DNA of 64,000 nucleotides from Tachypleus tridentatus. Lineage: Eukaryota > Arthropoda > Merostomata > Xiphosura > Limulidae. Positions 23,214 through 33,439 of this stretch are shown here, one piece after another. Below the pieces are notes generated by a model. The model worked only from the letters and a program-made list of their open reading frames with translations. It was not told the origin of the DNA and made no database searches. How positions within the stretch are numbered: position 1 is the stretch's first letter; the number at the start of each line of letters is the position of its first letter. A program made the position numbers and the translations under genes. The stretch lies in the NCBI RefSeq assembly GCF_004210375.1, contig NC_134833.1:46556782-46620781 (forward strand), in the 5' to 3' direction.

Positions 23214-23507
23214 CCTAAAACAATCATGAACAGTGTCATTCCTCCCAACCCACGTCCCACTACTCTTTTCATAGTTTCCTCAACCACCAGAAGCCTTAGA
23301 AATTAGTCGACTATGAGATATAGATGTCATATCTCCGAGCGTTAAAGTCGTGTCAACAGAATGTTGATAAATAAGAGTCCCGGAAGAGAAAACAGTATAA
23401 CCAAAAATATTTAAATTGAACAAACGTACTTCGCAAAAGTTCAACACAAATCACATATAAGAGTGCCGACAAAGGTCATTCCCCTGATGGATACCCTTAG
23501 TGATTGT

Positions 23508-23629
23508 TGTTTTAAATTAAGCGCAAAGCTACTCAATGGGCTATCTGTGCTCTGCCCACCACGGGTATCGAAATCCTGTTTTTAGCGTTGTAAGTCCGCA
23601 GATATACCGCTGAGCCACTGGGGAGCCCT
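23508..23629 (-). mobile_element. SINE C, full length, with TSD
   Basis: This is a well preserved family C copy: reversed tail AAGCGCAAAGCTACTCAATG, GGGCTATCTGTGCTCTGCCC, reversed B-box region CACGGGTATCGAAATCC, and head reversed as TACCGCTGAGCCACTGGGG. The duplication TTAGTGATTGT (23497-23507) and TTAGTGATGGT (23630-23640) flanks it. Confidence 0.9.
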
Positions 23630-23795
23630 TTAGTGATGGTAAAAAGAGGTCCGTAAAAATCATTATATTCACTACACTGACAACGTCATAATAACAAATG
23701 TGTACCCAGTGTAAAATTCGAGGACCAAAACCAGCCATTTGAAAAGAAATATTTACGTAATTAATATGAAAGGCCGTCATTTGATTTAACTTAAG

Positions 23796-24896
23796 TATAA
23801 CGGATTTACTGTTATATTTTTAATACCTATGCGTGTTTCAGTTTGTTGGATATGTATTACACAAGTTTCGCCTGTTATCCAAATTTGTAGAAATATTTTC
23901 AGAATAAGAATCAACATTATTTGATTTACAGTAATGCTAACGTGTTCAAACTTTGTTGGTCGTTCTAAAATTTTGCGTGATTCGTATACAAGCAGCTAGC
24001 AGAGAGACAGTAATAGAATATTATTGGTCAGCTACAGTCAGAATTGTTCTCGAAAGCTATAATTGCAATTAATGCCGATAATCAGAAAATTACACAATTT
24101 GACCACGAACGTTTATAGATTTCGAACATTACAAACCGTTTTACTTCAGTGAATTATCTTTTAACATTAGTATTTCTACGAAGACATTAGATATCGTCGT
24201 AGGAGGAAACTTACGTTTGCTTCAAGCTAACTAGCCGTCAAAAGAAGTGTACAGGTGTATGAACATAGAATTAATTCGCTCTCCGTGAACGCCGATAAAA
24301 GATTCAGTTCCAGACCAAACATAAGACTCAGTATAATTTGTAAGTTTGTAAAAATTATTCTATATGAATTATCATTTGTAATAACTATTATTATAAATTG
24401 TATTTTTGTTTGTATATTAAGTTTGTTTATTTGTTTTGAATTTCGCGCAAAGCTACACGAGGGTTGTCCGCGCTAGCAGTCCCTAATTTAGCAGTGTAAG
24501 ACTAGAGGGAAGACAACTAGTTATTACCACCCACCACCAACTCTTGGGCTATAATTTTACCAACAAGCAGTGGGAATCACCGTCACATTATAACGCCCCA
24601 CGGTTGAAAGGGCGAAGATGTTTGGTGCGATGGGGATTCGAACCCGCGATCCTCGGATTATGAGTCGAGTGTCTTAACCACCTGACCATACCGGGCCTTC
24701 GTATATTAAAATATATTTGCATTCAGAGAGAAAATTGTGTGTATATCGGTCTTTTTGGCAAATATCATAAAGTTAATACCTATTAACATTTAATTAACAT
24801 TTAAATTAAAATTTCCAGTTATTTGAAATCCTAATACGTTAGGTGCGTCACATAATAAATCAGAGACTCATCCGAGATAAATTACGATACGTAACA
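23796..24896 (+). mobile_element. Putative solo LTR, copy b, with nested SINE A
   Basis: It begins TATAACGGATTTACTG (a diverged TGTAACAG start) and ends GATACGTAACA at 24896. A TATA-like GTATACAA occurs near 23986, followed by the shared CAGCTAGC. The block TTTATAGATTTCGAACATTA lies near 24110. The polyadenylation signal AATAAA is at 24854-24859, about 40 bp before the end, as expected for an LTR. Without the SINE it is about 810 bp. No flanking 5-bp duplication is evident and no retroviral-type coding region lies beside it. Confidence 0.65.
24421..24700 (-). mobile_element. SINE A, full length, inserted in LTR b
   Basis: This is a 280-bp reverse-oriented copy with all landmarks (reversed tail GAATTTCGCGCAAAGCTACA, reversed B-box GGGGATTCGAACCCGCG). 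The perfect 9-bp duplication GTATATTAA lies at 24412-24420 and 24701-24709, so the SINE is younger than the LTR. Confidence 0.95.
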
Positions 24897-25900
24897 AAAG
24901 TGACACTCCCTTCCCTACCTTCGAAAAATCTATCAAGAACTTTAATAAAGTTGGTACTTCTCCTGTATCCCGACTAAGAATACACCCTATTTGATCCAAC
25001 GAAACAAAAGATCTTACATCCCTATAAAGGCACCCAATCAAGACTCTTCTCAAAATTTTATCATTCACATTCACGAAAATTAAACCAAATCGTCTATCAC
25101 CATCTTTAGGGATAAGAGTTACACCATACTTTTTCATTCTCTACAATAAACACTCGTTACGAAATACCTGATTAAGTAATCCTACAATATCATCAATAAA
25201 AAAATAAAAACACTTGAAACGATTCAGAAGTAAAACTATTCAAACGTGTAGATTTTTACCATTCATTCCAGAAACAGCTGTTAAAAAACCTCCTCACCTC
25301 TAATGTCAGCATCATAAATAATTTGATCATCACCAAAAGAACATAAACATGTGAAAGAACATATTTGAAAGATGAATCATTCACACCCTCATCTCGATAC
25401 AACTGTGAATAACAGCGAAACAGAATCAGGCCCCTCTCACGGTGACTACACTTCAACGCCCCGTTCCCAGTAAAAACAAACTCCTATTTTCCAGCTTACT
25501 TTGACGATGGCTTTCCGAACGTAAAACATATTTAGTCGATCGTTCGCTCTCTGCCGCCCAACGAATACAAGAACGGAGTACTATTCCTTCAACAAAATCA
25601 GAATCAATGCTCTTAAAGTTCAGCTTGCAGATCATACAATCATAAATGAGACCGAGAAGGGACATTCCTCAAAATCCGCAACTCCTTCCCGTTCAAATAA
25701 AAACCACTGGTAAGAGCGCTTCCAAGCCCCTTGGTTACCGAATGTCTGATATTATTGTATAATTTTCTCTTAAGTCTCACATACAAAGTACAAAAAATCA
25801 GCACTATGTTCCTCCCACTTCCTTCTGCGAGTAATTAAACTAGAAGTTTTATCGACAAATTCATTATCTAACAAAATTTATTATTAAAATGCCGATATCC
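24897..25900 (-). other. Unidentified minus-strand open-frame cluster
   Basis: Minus-strand frames at 25137-24868 (IPKDGDRRFGLIFVNVNDK, then RDTGEVPTLLKFL), 25456-25256 (CSHRERGLILFRCYSQLY) and 25665-25453 (CMICKLNFKSIDSDF, SCIRWAAESERS) are adjacent and use mixed codons. They suggest a decayed coding element, perhaps of viral or transposon origin, but I cannot match any to a family. The last codons of the first frame lie in the end of LTR b. The orientation is opposite to LTR b, so this is not its internal region. Confidence 0.3.
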
Positions 25901-26054
25901 ACAGCTACGAACAACCACACGAAACTGAAAATATATCTTAAGAATAGCATGTACACTCTGGTGTAACTATAACTGGGTAAAATCAGAAACATAACATTAC
26001 AAAAAATGTTGAAAGAAGAACTTTTATAAATTCGAGAATATATTAATTCTACTG

Positions 26055-26174
26055 TACCCCAGTGGCACAGCGATATTTCTATGGAATTACAACGCTAGAC
26101 ACCGGATTTTGATACCCGTGGTGGGCAGAGAACAGATAGCCAATTGTGAAGCTTTGTGCTTAACAAGAAACTTG
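26055..26174 (+). mobile_element. SINE C
   Basis: It has head CCCCAGTGGCACAGCGATA, B-box-like TTTTGATACCCGTGGTGGGC, tail AGAACAGATAGCC, and AAGCTTTGTGCTTAAC. A short ACTGT occurs on both sides, too short to be sure of a duplication. Confidence 0.8.
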
Positions 26175-27560
26175 ACTGTCCAACAACAAACTAACGTCGA
26201 GTAATTATCACCGGGAACCAAATAAAAATCGAAAAGAGGAAAATCAGGAACCAATGAAGATAAATTCCGACGGCTTAGGTCACTAGTCTCTAGGACAGGA
26301 AATTTGTCTAAACACCATCAGTTACACGACAAACATCACAAGTAAGAATAATATAAAAAGCTGTAGGTAAATACTGTTTTTAAATAATCAAAAAGTTGAC
26401 GATCTGCTTTATTCTTAGGCGCAACGATATTAACAATAACAAAAGTATAATAACAAACAGTGCGTCAACTATTATCAGAAAATATAATAAGGTGTACCAT
26501 TACAAAGCTGTTTTTTCAACAAAAGTAGCTACTTCTCGTCAACTCGAAGTATTAGATAAATAAAGTGAATTATATCAAAAACGTGTCAATACAGACACAA
26601 AGTTATCAGTAAAACAGTCTTTTCAGAACACAATGGAAAATCGTCGTTGAAAACAATCAAAATAATTACATATTGTCTTAAACATCTCAAGCATTATAAC
26701 TAAGAACAGAAGCTTTGAATTCAAATTAAACCTTGATCGTCACTTGAGATGCCCTTACCTTTGCCCTTTGCGTTTTCTGGGTGTCTGCGTGTTTCAGTAA
26801 CGTTCGGGTCTGAGCTTAAATAGTCTGTGAATCAAAAGTTCGTAGAAGTTGGGTAAGTCATGAATCAGATGTCTTTAAGCTAACAGAGCACGTAGAACAG
26901 TCCTCACTTCGTATACCACCAAAATCCTAGGTAGGACGAAAACTCGTCATGGTGTTCAGGAGCATTCGTGCCTGACTTTAGTACACCTTCTTCCTCAGAC
27001 ATTGGCTCGTTCTCAACCTTATTAGCATTTACTTTATTAGAATTGGTTTCTTCGACAGCTGATAAGTTATCATTTGTTCCTGCAAGATGGATGCCAGTGG
27101 TTTAGGTGCTTTCCTATAAAACGAGCCATATGACATCAATAACATCTCAGGAGTGGGCAGTCTAAGTACAAGTCATGTTTAGTTATATGCAGATAGCAAA
27201 TACGATGTTATTGATCATGGCTGACCTTCGAAAACACCGAACTACCTAATGTACCAAGTAGATTCAAGACAAACGGCGAAGAAGTCTGGGTGCTCTTCAA
27301 GACAACCCAAGCATGCCGCATGTCTCCGTTCTCTCTCTCTTCCAGTCAGTCGGCTGCTTTCTGTTACATAATCACTAAGAAAAGAAACTGTAAGTACTCA
27401 AGAATAAACTCCACAAACCAGGCCATTAACTGCCACGCCGTAATCTAGAGCCAGACCTGCATTTGATTCTAAAACAAATATCACTACGTATTCCTGAACG
27501 AGGTACTATAGATGAAATAGATGTCGCTTCATTGTTAAAATACGGTCTGCAATACATCAG
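26175..27560. other. Unannotated stretch
   Basis: The segment 26740-27440 is less AT-rich than its surroundings and could be part of an old element, but I see no continuous frame or known motif. The rest is AT-rich with nothing recognisable. Confidence 0.35.
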
Positions 27561-27570
27561 TATGTTCAAA

Positions 27571-27697
27571 CGCCCCCCCACTAGTACAACGGTAAGTCTA
27601 ATGATTTACAATACAAAAATCAGGGGTTCGATTCCTCTCGGTGGGCTCAGCAGATAGCCCGATGTGTTTTCTTTGCTATAAGAAAACACACACACAC
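27571..27697 (+). mobile_element. SINE B, full length, with TSD
   Basis: This is the best family B copy: head CTAGTACAACGGTAAGTCTA, B-box CAGGGGTTCGATTCCTCTC, tail GGGCTCAGCAGATAGCCCGA, end TTTGCTATAAGAAAACACAC. It is flanked by TATGTTCAAA (27561-27570) and TATGTTTAAA (27698-27707), with one mismatch. Confidence 0.9.
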
Positions 27698-27749
27698 TAT
27701 GTTTAAAGTACTAGTGTCCATAAGTATGTTGAAAATCACTAGTGTCCAT

Positions 27750-28799
27750 TGTTACGCATCATAATTTATTTCGGATAAGTCTCCGATTTATTAGGTTAAG
27801 TACGTTACGTATTACTACTTCAAATAACCGGGATTTTAATTTGAGGTTAGTAGTTAATTAAATGTTTTAAATTCATGATATCTGTCAACAAGATTGATAC
27901 ACAGTTTTCTTTCTTAATACAAATACATTTTAATATACAAGCAAACAAAAATACAATGTACATTAACGGCTATTATGAATGATGGTTCATACAAAAGTTT
28001 TGAAAATTTACAAACAACAATGAGTCTTATGTCCGGTCTAGAAATGAGTATTTTATCGATGATCCAGGTCCACGACGAGCAAATTACTTGTTAGTTAATA
28101 CTGTTGCACCTCGCTTAAGCTAACGACGTCTTTTTTTTGGCTGGCTTCACACCAGGTTCAAGCTGATTCCTTCTATCAAAGATATTTAATGTCCTCGTAG
28201 AAATAATAGTGTCCGAAGTAATTCACTGAAGTTTAACAATTTGTAATATTTGAAATCTTTAAACATTCTTGTCCAATTTCTGTAGCATTCCAATTAACAG
28301 ATGCCAATCACAGTTATAGCTGTCCAAGAATATTCTCTTTTTGGCGCGTTACTTTTATAAAAATCACGCGAGTGTCTAGAGCAGGGGTTCTTAACCAGGG
28401 GTGCGAAGATGATTCCCAAGGGGTGCGAGGATGCCCATGAATAATTAAAGCAAATCTATATTTTTACATAAGAGTATGCTTTATATTTTTAGCTTTTTTT
28501 ATATTTAAGTTTCCAGGGGGTGCGAGAAATGATTACTGATTTGAAAGGGGTGCAAACACTGAAAAAGGTTAAGAACCACTGCTCTAGAGCCTTCACTAAA
28601 GTTCGTTTGGCAACAATGATCTAACGCGTTTTCGTTAACAAATATTTATGCTTCTTACTTTTAAGAATTATCTTACAAGTTTCGAAAACAGACGGGGCTT
28701 GTGCAATAAACAGTCAAGGATAAATGTCATATGCAGAAAAAAAACTGTACAGAGATAGCGCAGGCTCTAAAATAAATGTACAACAGTAAATCTGTTACA
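27750..28799 (-). mobile_element. Putative solo LTR, copy c, with nested MITE
   Basis: On the minus strand it starts TGTAACAGATTTACTG (at 28799) and ends GATGCGTAACA (at 27750), the best preserved termini of the family. The reversed AATAAA lies at 27787-27792. Internal blocks match copies a, b and g. A 200-bp MITE is inserted at 28382-28581, so the LTR itself is about 840 bp. Confidence 0.7.
28382..28581. mobile_element. hAT-type MITE with 8-bp TSD
   Basis: Terminal inverted repeats CAGGGGTTCTTAACC (28382-28396) and the reverse complement of GGTTAAGAACCACTG (28567-28581) match at 14 of 15 positions. The flanks are GTCTAGAG (28374-28381) and CTCTAGAG (28582-28589), an 8-bp duplication with one mismatch. 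The CAGNGGTTCT-type end and 8-bp target site are hallmarks of hAT elements. The 200-bp body has GGGGTGCGAG-type direct and inverted motifs and no coding capacity. Confidence 0.9.
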
Positions 28800-28839
28800 T
28801 ATTATATATTTATTTTGATATTGTTGCTTGTTTTAGTTC

Positions 28840-29228
28840 AATAAATATTTGTAAGTGTAAGTAACTAATATAGTTAAATGCGAATTGTGAAAGTTCTGCC
28901 TATTCTCTAAATTTGTAAAAGATTCTCGAGAGTAAAAAATCAACAATGCATGATGCGTGTATGTAAAATGCTAGTAATTGCCAGTGTTGTTGCCAATTAA
29001 ATTTTCTATAACCTCACCTTAAAGTTTATAAATCGCAACATACGGAGAAATAGTTTAATATTGTTTTGGTTTGCTACATTCAGTATACTGTAAACCTCGG
29101 AAATTATAATTGTGATAAGCGCTTATTAATCACAAAACTACAGAACTTGACTGGGAACGCTTATAGATTTAGAACATTACAAACTGTTTAACTTAATACA
29201 TTAACTTCGGATGTTAGTACTTTACTAC
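28840..29228 (+). mobile_element. LTR-like repeat, copy d (partial)
   Basis: It has the same block order as the solo LTR family: TTCTGCCTATTCTCTAAATT near 28895, a TATA box TATAAAT at 29027-29033, TATAGATTTAGAACATTACA near 29160, then a break. The 5' end is diverged and the 3' third is missing. Confidence 0.55.
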
Positions 29229-29749
29229 TGTAAATTCAGTTTTGTTCCTATGCTTGTTTCTATATCGTTTTATTTTATGCATGTGACGTATATCCTTGAC
29301 TTTATTACGCAAGTCCGCGTGTTCTCGAAATTTCTAAAAGATTCTTCAGCGTAAGAATTAATTATGTACTAGTTGTGTATGTAATACTAGTGATTGACAG
29401 TATTGTTGCTTAGCGAACTTTGGTGAACGTTCTAGAATCTAATCTAGTGTACTTCGTATAAAAAGCAGCTAGCGAAAGATAATAATAGAAGATTAATATT
29501 ATTGGACTGCTGCAGTCAGTCTGCTGAAGGCCCATAAGGCTGTAATTGTGATTAACGGCTATTAATCGGAAAACTACAGGATTTGGAGAAAATATTTATA
29601 CATTTTGAAAATTAGAAACTGTTTAACTTCAGTAAGTTACTTCGGACGTTATTATTTCTACGAGGACATTAACTATGTTCGCTGGAAGGAATCAACTTGA
29701 GCCTGGTGTAAGAAAGACTGATCGCACGTGAATTTCTACCACTGAAGTT
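29229..29749 (+). mobile_element. LTR-like repeat, copy e (5' part)
   Basis: It starts TGTAAATTCAG and shows AAGTCCGCGTGTTCTCGAAA, a strong TATA box TATAAAAA at 29457-29464 followed by GCAGCTAGCG, and TTTCTACGAGGACATTAACT near 29660. It stops at the nested SINE B insertion site, beyond which copy f runs in the opposite direction. Confidence 0.6.
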
Positions 29750-30011
29750 GTCCCACGGTGGTACAGTGGTATGTGTTTTGTGTGTGTTTTTCTTATAGCA
29801 AAGCCACATCGAGCTATCTGTTCAGCCCACCGAGGAGAATCGAACCCCTGATTTTAGCATTGTAAATCCGTAGACTTACCACTGTACCTGCTCCTCGCTA
29901 GTACAGTGGTAAGTATACGGATTTACAATGCTAAAATCAGGGGTTTGTTTCCCTGGGTGGACTCAGCAGATTGCTCGATGTAGCTTTGCTATGAGAAAAC
30001 ACAAATAAACA
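29750..30011 (+). mobile_element. SINE B interrupted by another SINE B, with TSD
   Basis: The host SINE B (+) consists of 29750-29771 and 29912-30011: head CACGGTGGTACAGTGGTA, then AGTATACGGATTTACAATG, B-box-like GGGGTTTGTTTCCC and tail TTTGCTATGAGAAAACAC. The duplication ACTGAAGTT flanks it at 29741-29749 and 30012-30020. The insertion into it is described separately. Confidence 0.85.
29772..29900 (-). mobile_element. SINE B inserted in reverse into another SINE B
   Basis: A complete 129-bp reverse copy (reversed tail TTATAGCAAAGCCACATCGA, reversed B-box GAATCGAACCCCTG) is flanked by the perfect 11-bp duplication GTACAGTGGTA at 29761-29771 and 29901-29911. The duplicated bases are part of the older SINE's A-box region. 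Confidence 0.92.
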
Positions 30012-30458
30012 ACTGAAGTTTTCTAAAGTTTTGATAGAAGTATTTACGTCTGTGGTAATATGTTGAAATTAAACGATTTGTAATATTCGAAATCTATAAA
30101 AGTTTCTGGTCAAATATCTGAAGTTTCAGATCAGTAAGTTATATTCACATTTATAGTTTCCGAGGTTTATAATATCCCGACTGTTACAAACCAACAATAC
30201 AAATAGTCCCTCGGGGCTTCGGGTTATAAACGTGATGGCGAAGTTCTAGAAATTTCATTTGGCCTAAAAATATGCTAGCGCTTTCAAAAAAGATGTATTG
30301 TTGCTTCTTACACTCAAGAATCTTCTATAAATTTAATGAGTAGGCGGGAATTTCGAAATAAATATTTAACATTTAAAAGTTACATGCATTTCTAAATATA
30401 AATTTAACTTATACAAACACCGATATTAAAATAAATGTATAATAGTAATTTCGTTATA
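30012..30458 (-). mobile_element. LTR-like repeat, copy f (5' part)
   Basis: On the minus strand it begins near 30458 (TATAACGAAATTACTATT) and contains TTCCCGCCTACTCATTAAAT, a TATA-like TTTATAACCCG near 30220 and TATAGATTTCGAATATTACA near 30090. It stops close to the SINE B pair. With copy e it forms a long inverted repeat. Confidence 0.55.
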
Positions 30459-30727
30459 TTCTACATTGTTCAGTAGAAAGGCTGACATGCCAAAGTCAAA
30501 ATATAAATTTCATTCCCGAGCAATTGCCTTCCTGCTATTGGCTTCAGAAGTTTAGTTGTTATTTCATACACAATGTTGTGGTTTGTATATTATTTTTGTT
30601 TTACATTTTTCGTCTTGCATATAGAAGTTAAATCTGGTAAACTTTATAAGTTTTGTTGAGCGTGTTCAATTTACACGTACACTTTTATTGTATTAGTATC
30701 ATACATTTCACCTCTCACGCTTTATAT

Positions 30728-30830
30728 AGCCCTCTAGTGGCACAGCGGCATGTCTTTAGACTCACACTGCTAGAAATCGGGTTTTGAAACTGTGCTGGAA
30801 AGAGAACATGTCGTATGTTTCCATTTGTGA
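30728..30830 (+). mobile_element. SINE C, degraded
   Basis: The head CCTCTAGTGGCACAGCGGCA and CTGCTAGAAATCGGG are clear. The tail is diverged after TGGAAAGAGAACA. Confidence 0.65.
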
Positions 30831-31179
30831 CATTTTTTGTTGATTGAAAAGTTGTTACAAAATATTGTCAATAAAAAAAGAAAGATGTTATTAGATATCA
30901 AAATTAACATAGCTGTTACACAGTATCCATATCTAGTCACAGACACCGAAATTTGTAAGCTCATTTGCGTCAGGCCTAACATTAGTTAAGTTTATATTAA
31001 ATACTGTTAAGCCTATATTCGATAAAGAGATAAATTAACACCGTAATTCGTGTACAGATTTTGCATTTGTTTAGTCAGGGCTAAATTTTAGTATACTTAA
31101 CAAAATAAATAAATATTTTTTGTAATATTTTTCTACGGCCAAAGGTTAGACCTTTTTAGAAAAAAAACTTTTACAAGCT
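30831..31179. other. Unannotated AT-rich spacer
   Basis: I see nothing recognisable in it. Confidence 0.4.
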
Positions 31180-31379
31180 TTTCAAAGCCACTCGAGGGCC
31201 GTCCCTAATTTAGCAGTGTAAGACTAGAGGGAAGGCAGCTAGTCATCACCACCCACCCCCAACTCTTGGGCTACTCTTTTACCAACGAATAGTGGGATTG
31301 ACCGTCACATTATAATGCCCTCACGGCTGAAAGGGCGAGCATGTTTGGCGCGACGGGGATGCGAACCCGCGACCTTCCG
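31180..31379 (-). mobile_element. SINE A, missing most of the tRNA head
   Basis: The reversed body (GGAAGGCAGCTAGTCATCAC, GCCCCCACGGCTG-type region, GATGCGAACCCGCGACC) is well kept. The A-box half of the head is absent and the AC-rich tail end is degraded. Confidence 0.88.
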
Positions 31380-32650
31380 ACAAAAACTGAGTATTATTAA
31401 CATATGTCTGTGTGTATATTACAATATAAGGGAAACGCACAAGTGATTTAAAAAACTGTGAGTCACAAGTAATAATCAGTTGCAACTGAATAGGCAATTT
31501 ATCATTAATAAGTGGGATGTTACTGAAGAAAATTGAAAAGAAAGATAATAAAAAATGCACAGTAATTTTGTATTTGCTTTAAAAATATTACTACATCTTT
31601 TTTTCTGTTAAGTTTACCAATCTATGATTCTGAAATATTGTTCCAAATGGCTTGTGCTTAGTCCTCATAATTCAAGCAAGTTGTTGGGATGTTAGTTCAC
31701 TTTCTTAGGTTTCATTTAAACCTATACAACATTATCTATATTTATACTGGAGTTATGTCCACGTTAAAAGTTACTGCTACTGGTGCTGTATCAGCCAGTT
31801 TTTTGTTGTTGTTTTATCAGGTATCGCATTTCTACATTCTTGCATGCTTAGGATCGCTATTTTACTGGTTTTATTCCTGAACAAAAGGTTTTAATCCCCA
31901 GAAAGCCACTTGATGGGGAGGAGCTATCAGCTATTAAGGTGACATTAGTTTTGATAGATCCACAACTCTGGTTGAGGTGCGTGCCATACTTGTATTTGTC
32001 TCCTGGCATGTTATCTTTTTAATCGAACAGACTATCATTGAAAACTGCTAAACAATTTTAATTTGTATTTTTCTGTAAAAAACAACAACACAAAAAACAC
32101 CATTGTACAGCTTTGCTTATTCCATTAATTAAAGAATGACGTCCATTTAAGTTTTCTTTTTACTCGATTGTCTCTTTAATGAGTGGATTTTGGAAAGCTA
32201 TACGTCTACTGAGTTAACATTTACATTTGTGCTTGTAGATAGAACGCTAACAGTATATTTTCTCGATTATTGTGAACACTAGAATAGTGTTATCTGAATT
32301 ACTTAACATCACTTTTGAAGAATTTCGGCTTTCTATGAAAAACGAACATTCATAATACCTGTACAAATTGTCCGAATTTCCGCGTAGCATCTACAGAGGC
32401 ATGAATTTTCATCTTGAACTCTCCCTTCGCCATCCAAAACTTTAATTTATGCACATTTGTCACGTGTTTACTGTCCTACAAGCCATGAGTGCATTTTTCC
32501 GTTTATACTGAGATAAATATTTTCATAAGAATTATGCTTGTTTGGTACTGTCTGATATATCAGGTGACATTGAATCAGAATGTAAGCCAACATCATTTTA
32601 GAATACTCTAGTTCTGTTCATTTTTATACAACCATCTATAACTCTTTACA
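31380..32650. other. Unannotated AT-rich stretch
   Basis: Short frames at 31321-31560 (-) and 31689-31880 (+) are hydrophobic by base composition and are not supported as genes. No repeat is recognised. Confidence 0.4.
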
Positions 32651-32760
32651 ATCCAGTTGTACAGCTGTATGTCTACGGACTTATACTGCTAGAAACGGGG
32701 TTTCGATACCCGTGGTGGGCAGAATACAGACAACCCTTTATACAGGTTTGTGCTCAAAAA
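32651..32760 (+). mobile_element. SINE C
   Basis: CAGCTGTATGTCTACGGAC and GGGGTTTCGATACCCGTGG are followed by TGGGCAGAATACAGACAACC and GGTTTGTGCTC. This is a recognisable but diverged copy. Confidence 0.78.
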
Positions 32761-32764
32761 CTAC

Positions 32765-33139
32765 AACTTTTTAATTTTATTTTTTTTCATGATAATGTCA
32801 CTGTCGTCGTTATGAATATAATTGTGTAATGTTAGTTTCAATCTTGCCGAGTAATTTATTTGCCAGTGCATATTTTATTCGCCAGAAAAATACACGTATA
32901 GATAAATAAATTACTTATAAATTCTCTTTTGAATACTTTTAGTAATTCACAGAAATCTTTTGAAAATATATTTTCTTTTCTTTGCGGAAATGATAGCTTA
33001 AGATAAGTAAACCAAGGACTTATTTTGTACCATAGACACATTGATTTAAACTGTAATCATAACAAAAACTACATAAAAAGTGAATTGAAAAATAAAGTTT
33101 GTGTGTGTGTGGGGGGGTGTTTTGTATAACAGAGTCTTT
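32765..33139. other. Unannotated spacer with GT/G tract
   Basis: A (GT)n run followed by seven G residues lies at 33101-33118. Nothing else is recognised. Confidence 0.4.
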
Positions 33140-33149
33140 GTGTGGAATG

Positions 33150-33429
33150 GACCCAGCATGATCAGGTGTTTAGTTTGCTAGACTCGTAACCCGAGAGTCG
33201 GGGATTCGAATCCCTGTCATACCAAACATGCTCGCTCTTTCAGCCATCGGGGCGTTATAATGTTTCAGTAAATCCCACTATTCATTAGTAAAAAAGTAGC
33301 ACAAGAGTTGGCGGTGGGTGGTAATGACTAGCTGCCTTCCCTCTAGTCTTACACTACTAAAGTAGAGTCTGCTAGCGCCGGTAGCCATGGTGTAGCTTTG
33401 TGCGAAATTCAAAAAACAAACAAACAATC
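33150..33429 (+). mobile_element. SINE A, full length, with TSD
   Basis: This 280-bp copy has head ACCCAGCATGATCAGGTG, B-box GGGGATTCGAATCCCTG, the full body and the AC-rich tail. The perfect 10-bp duplication GTGTGGAATG lies at 33140-33149 and 33430-33439. Confidence 0.95.
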
Positions 33430-33439
33430 GTGTGGAATG

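Noticed and set aside
24897-25900. Internal coding region of the retrotransposon belonging to LTR b
   Set aside because: The open frames are on the strand opposite to LTR b, so they cannot be its gag or pol.
29772-30011. Large palindrome or cruciform
   Set aside because: Target-site duplications show two SINE B insertions in opposite orientation, so the inverted repeat is incidental.
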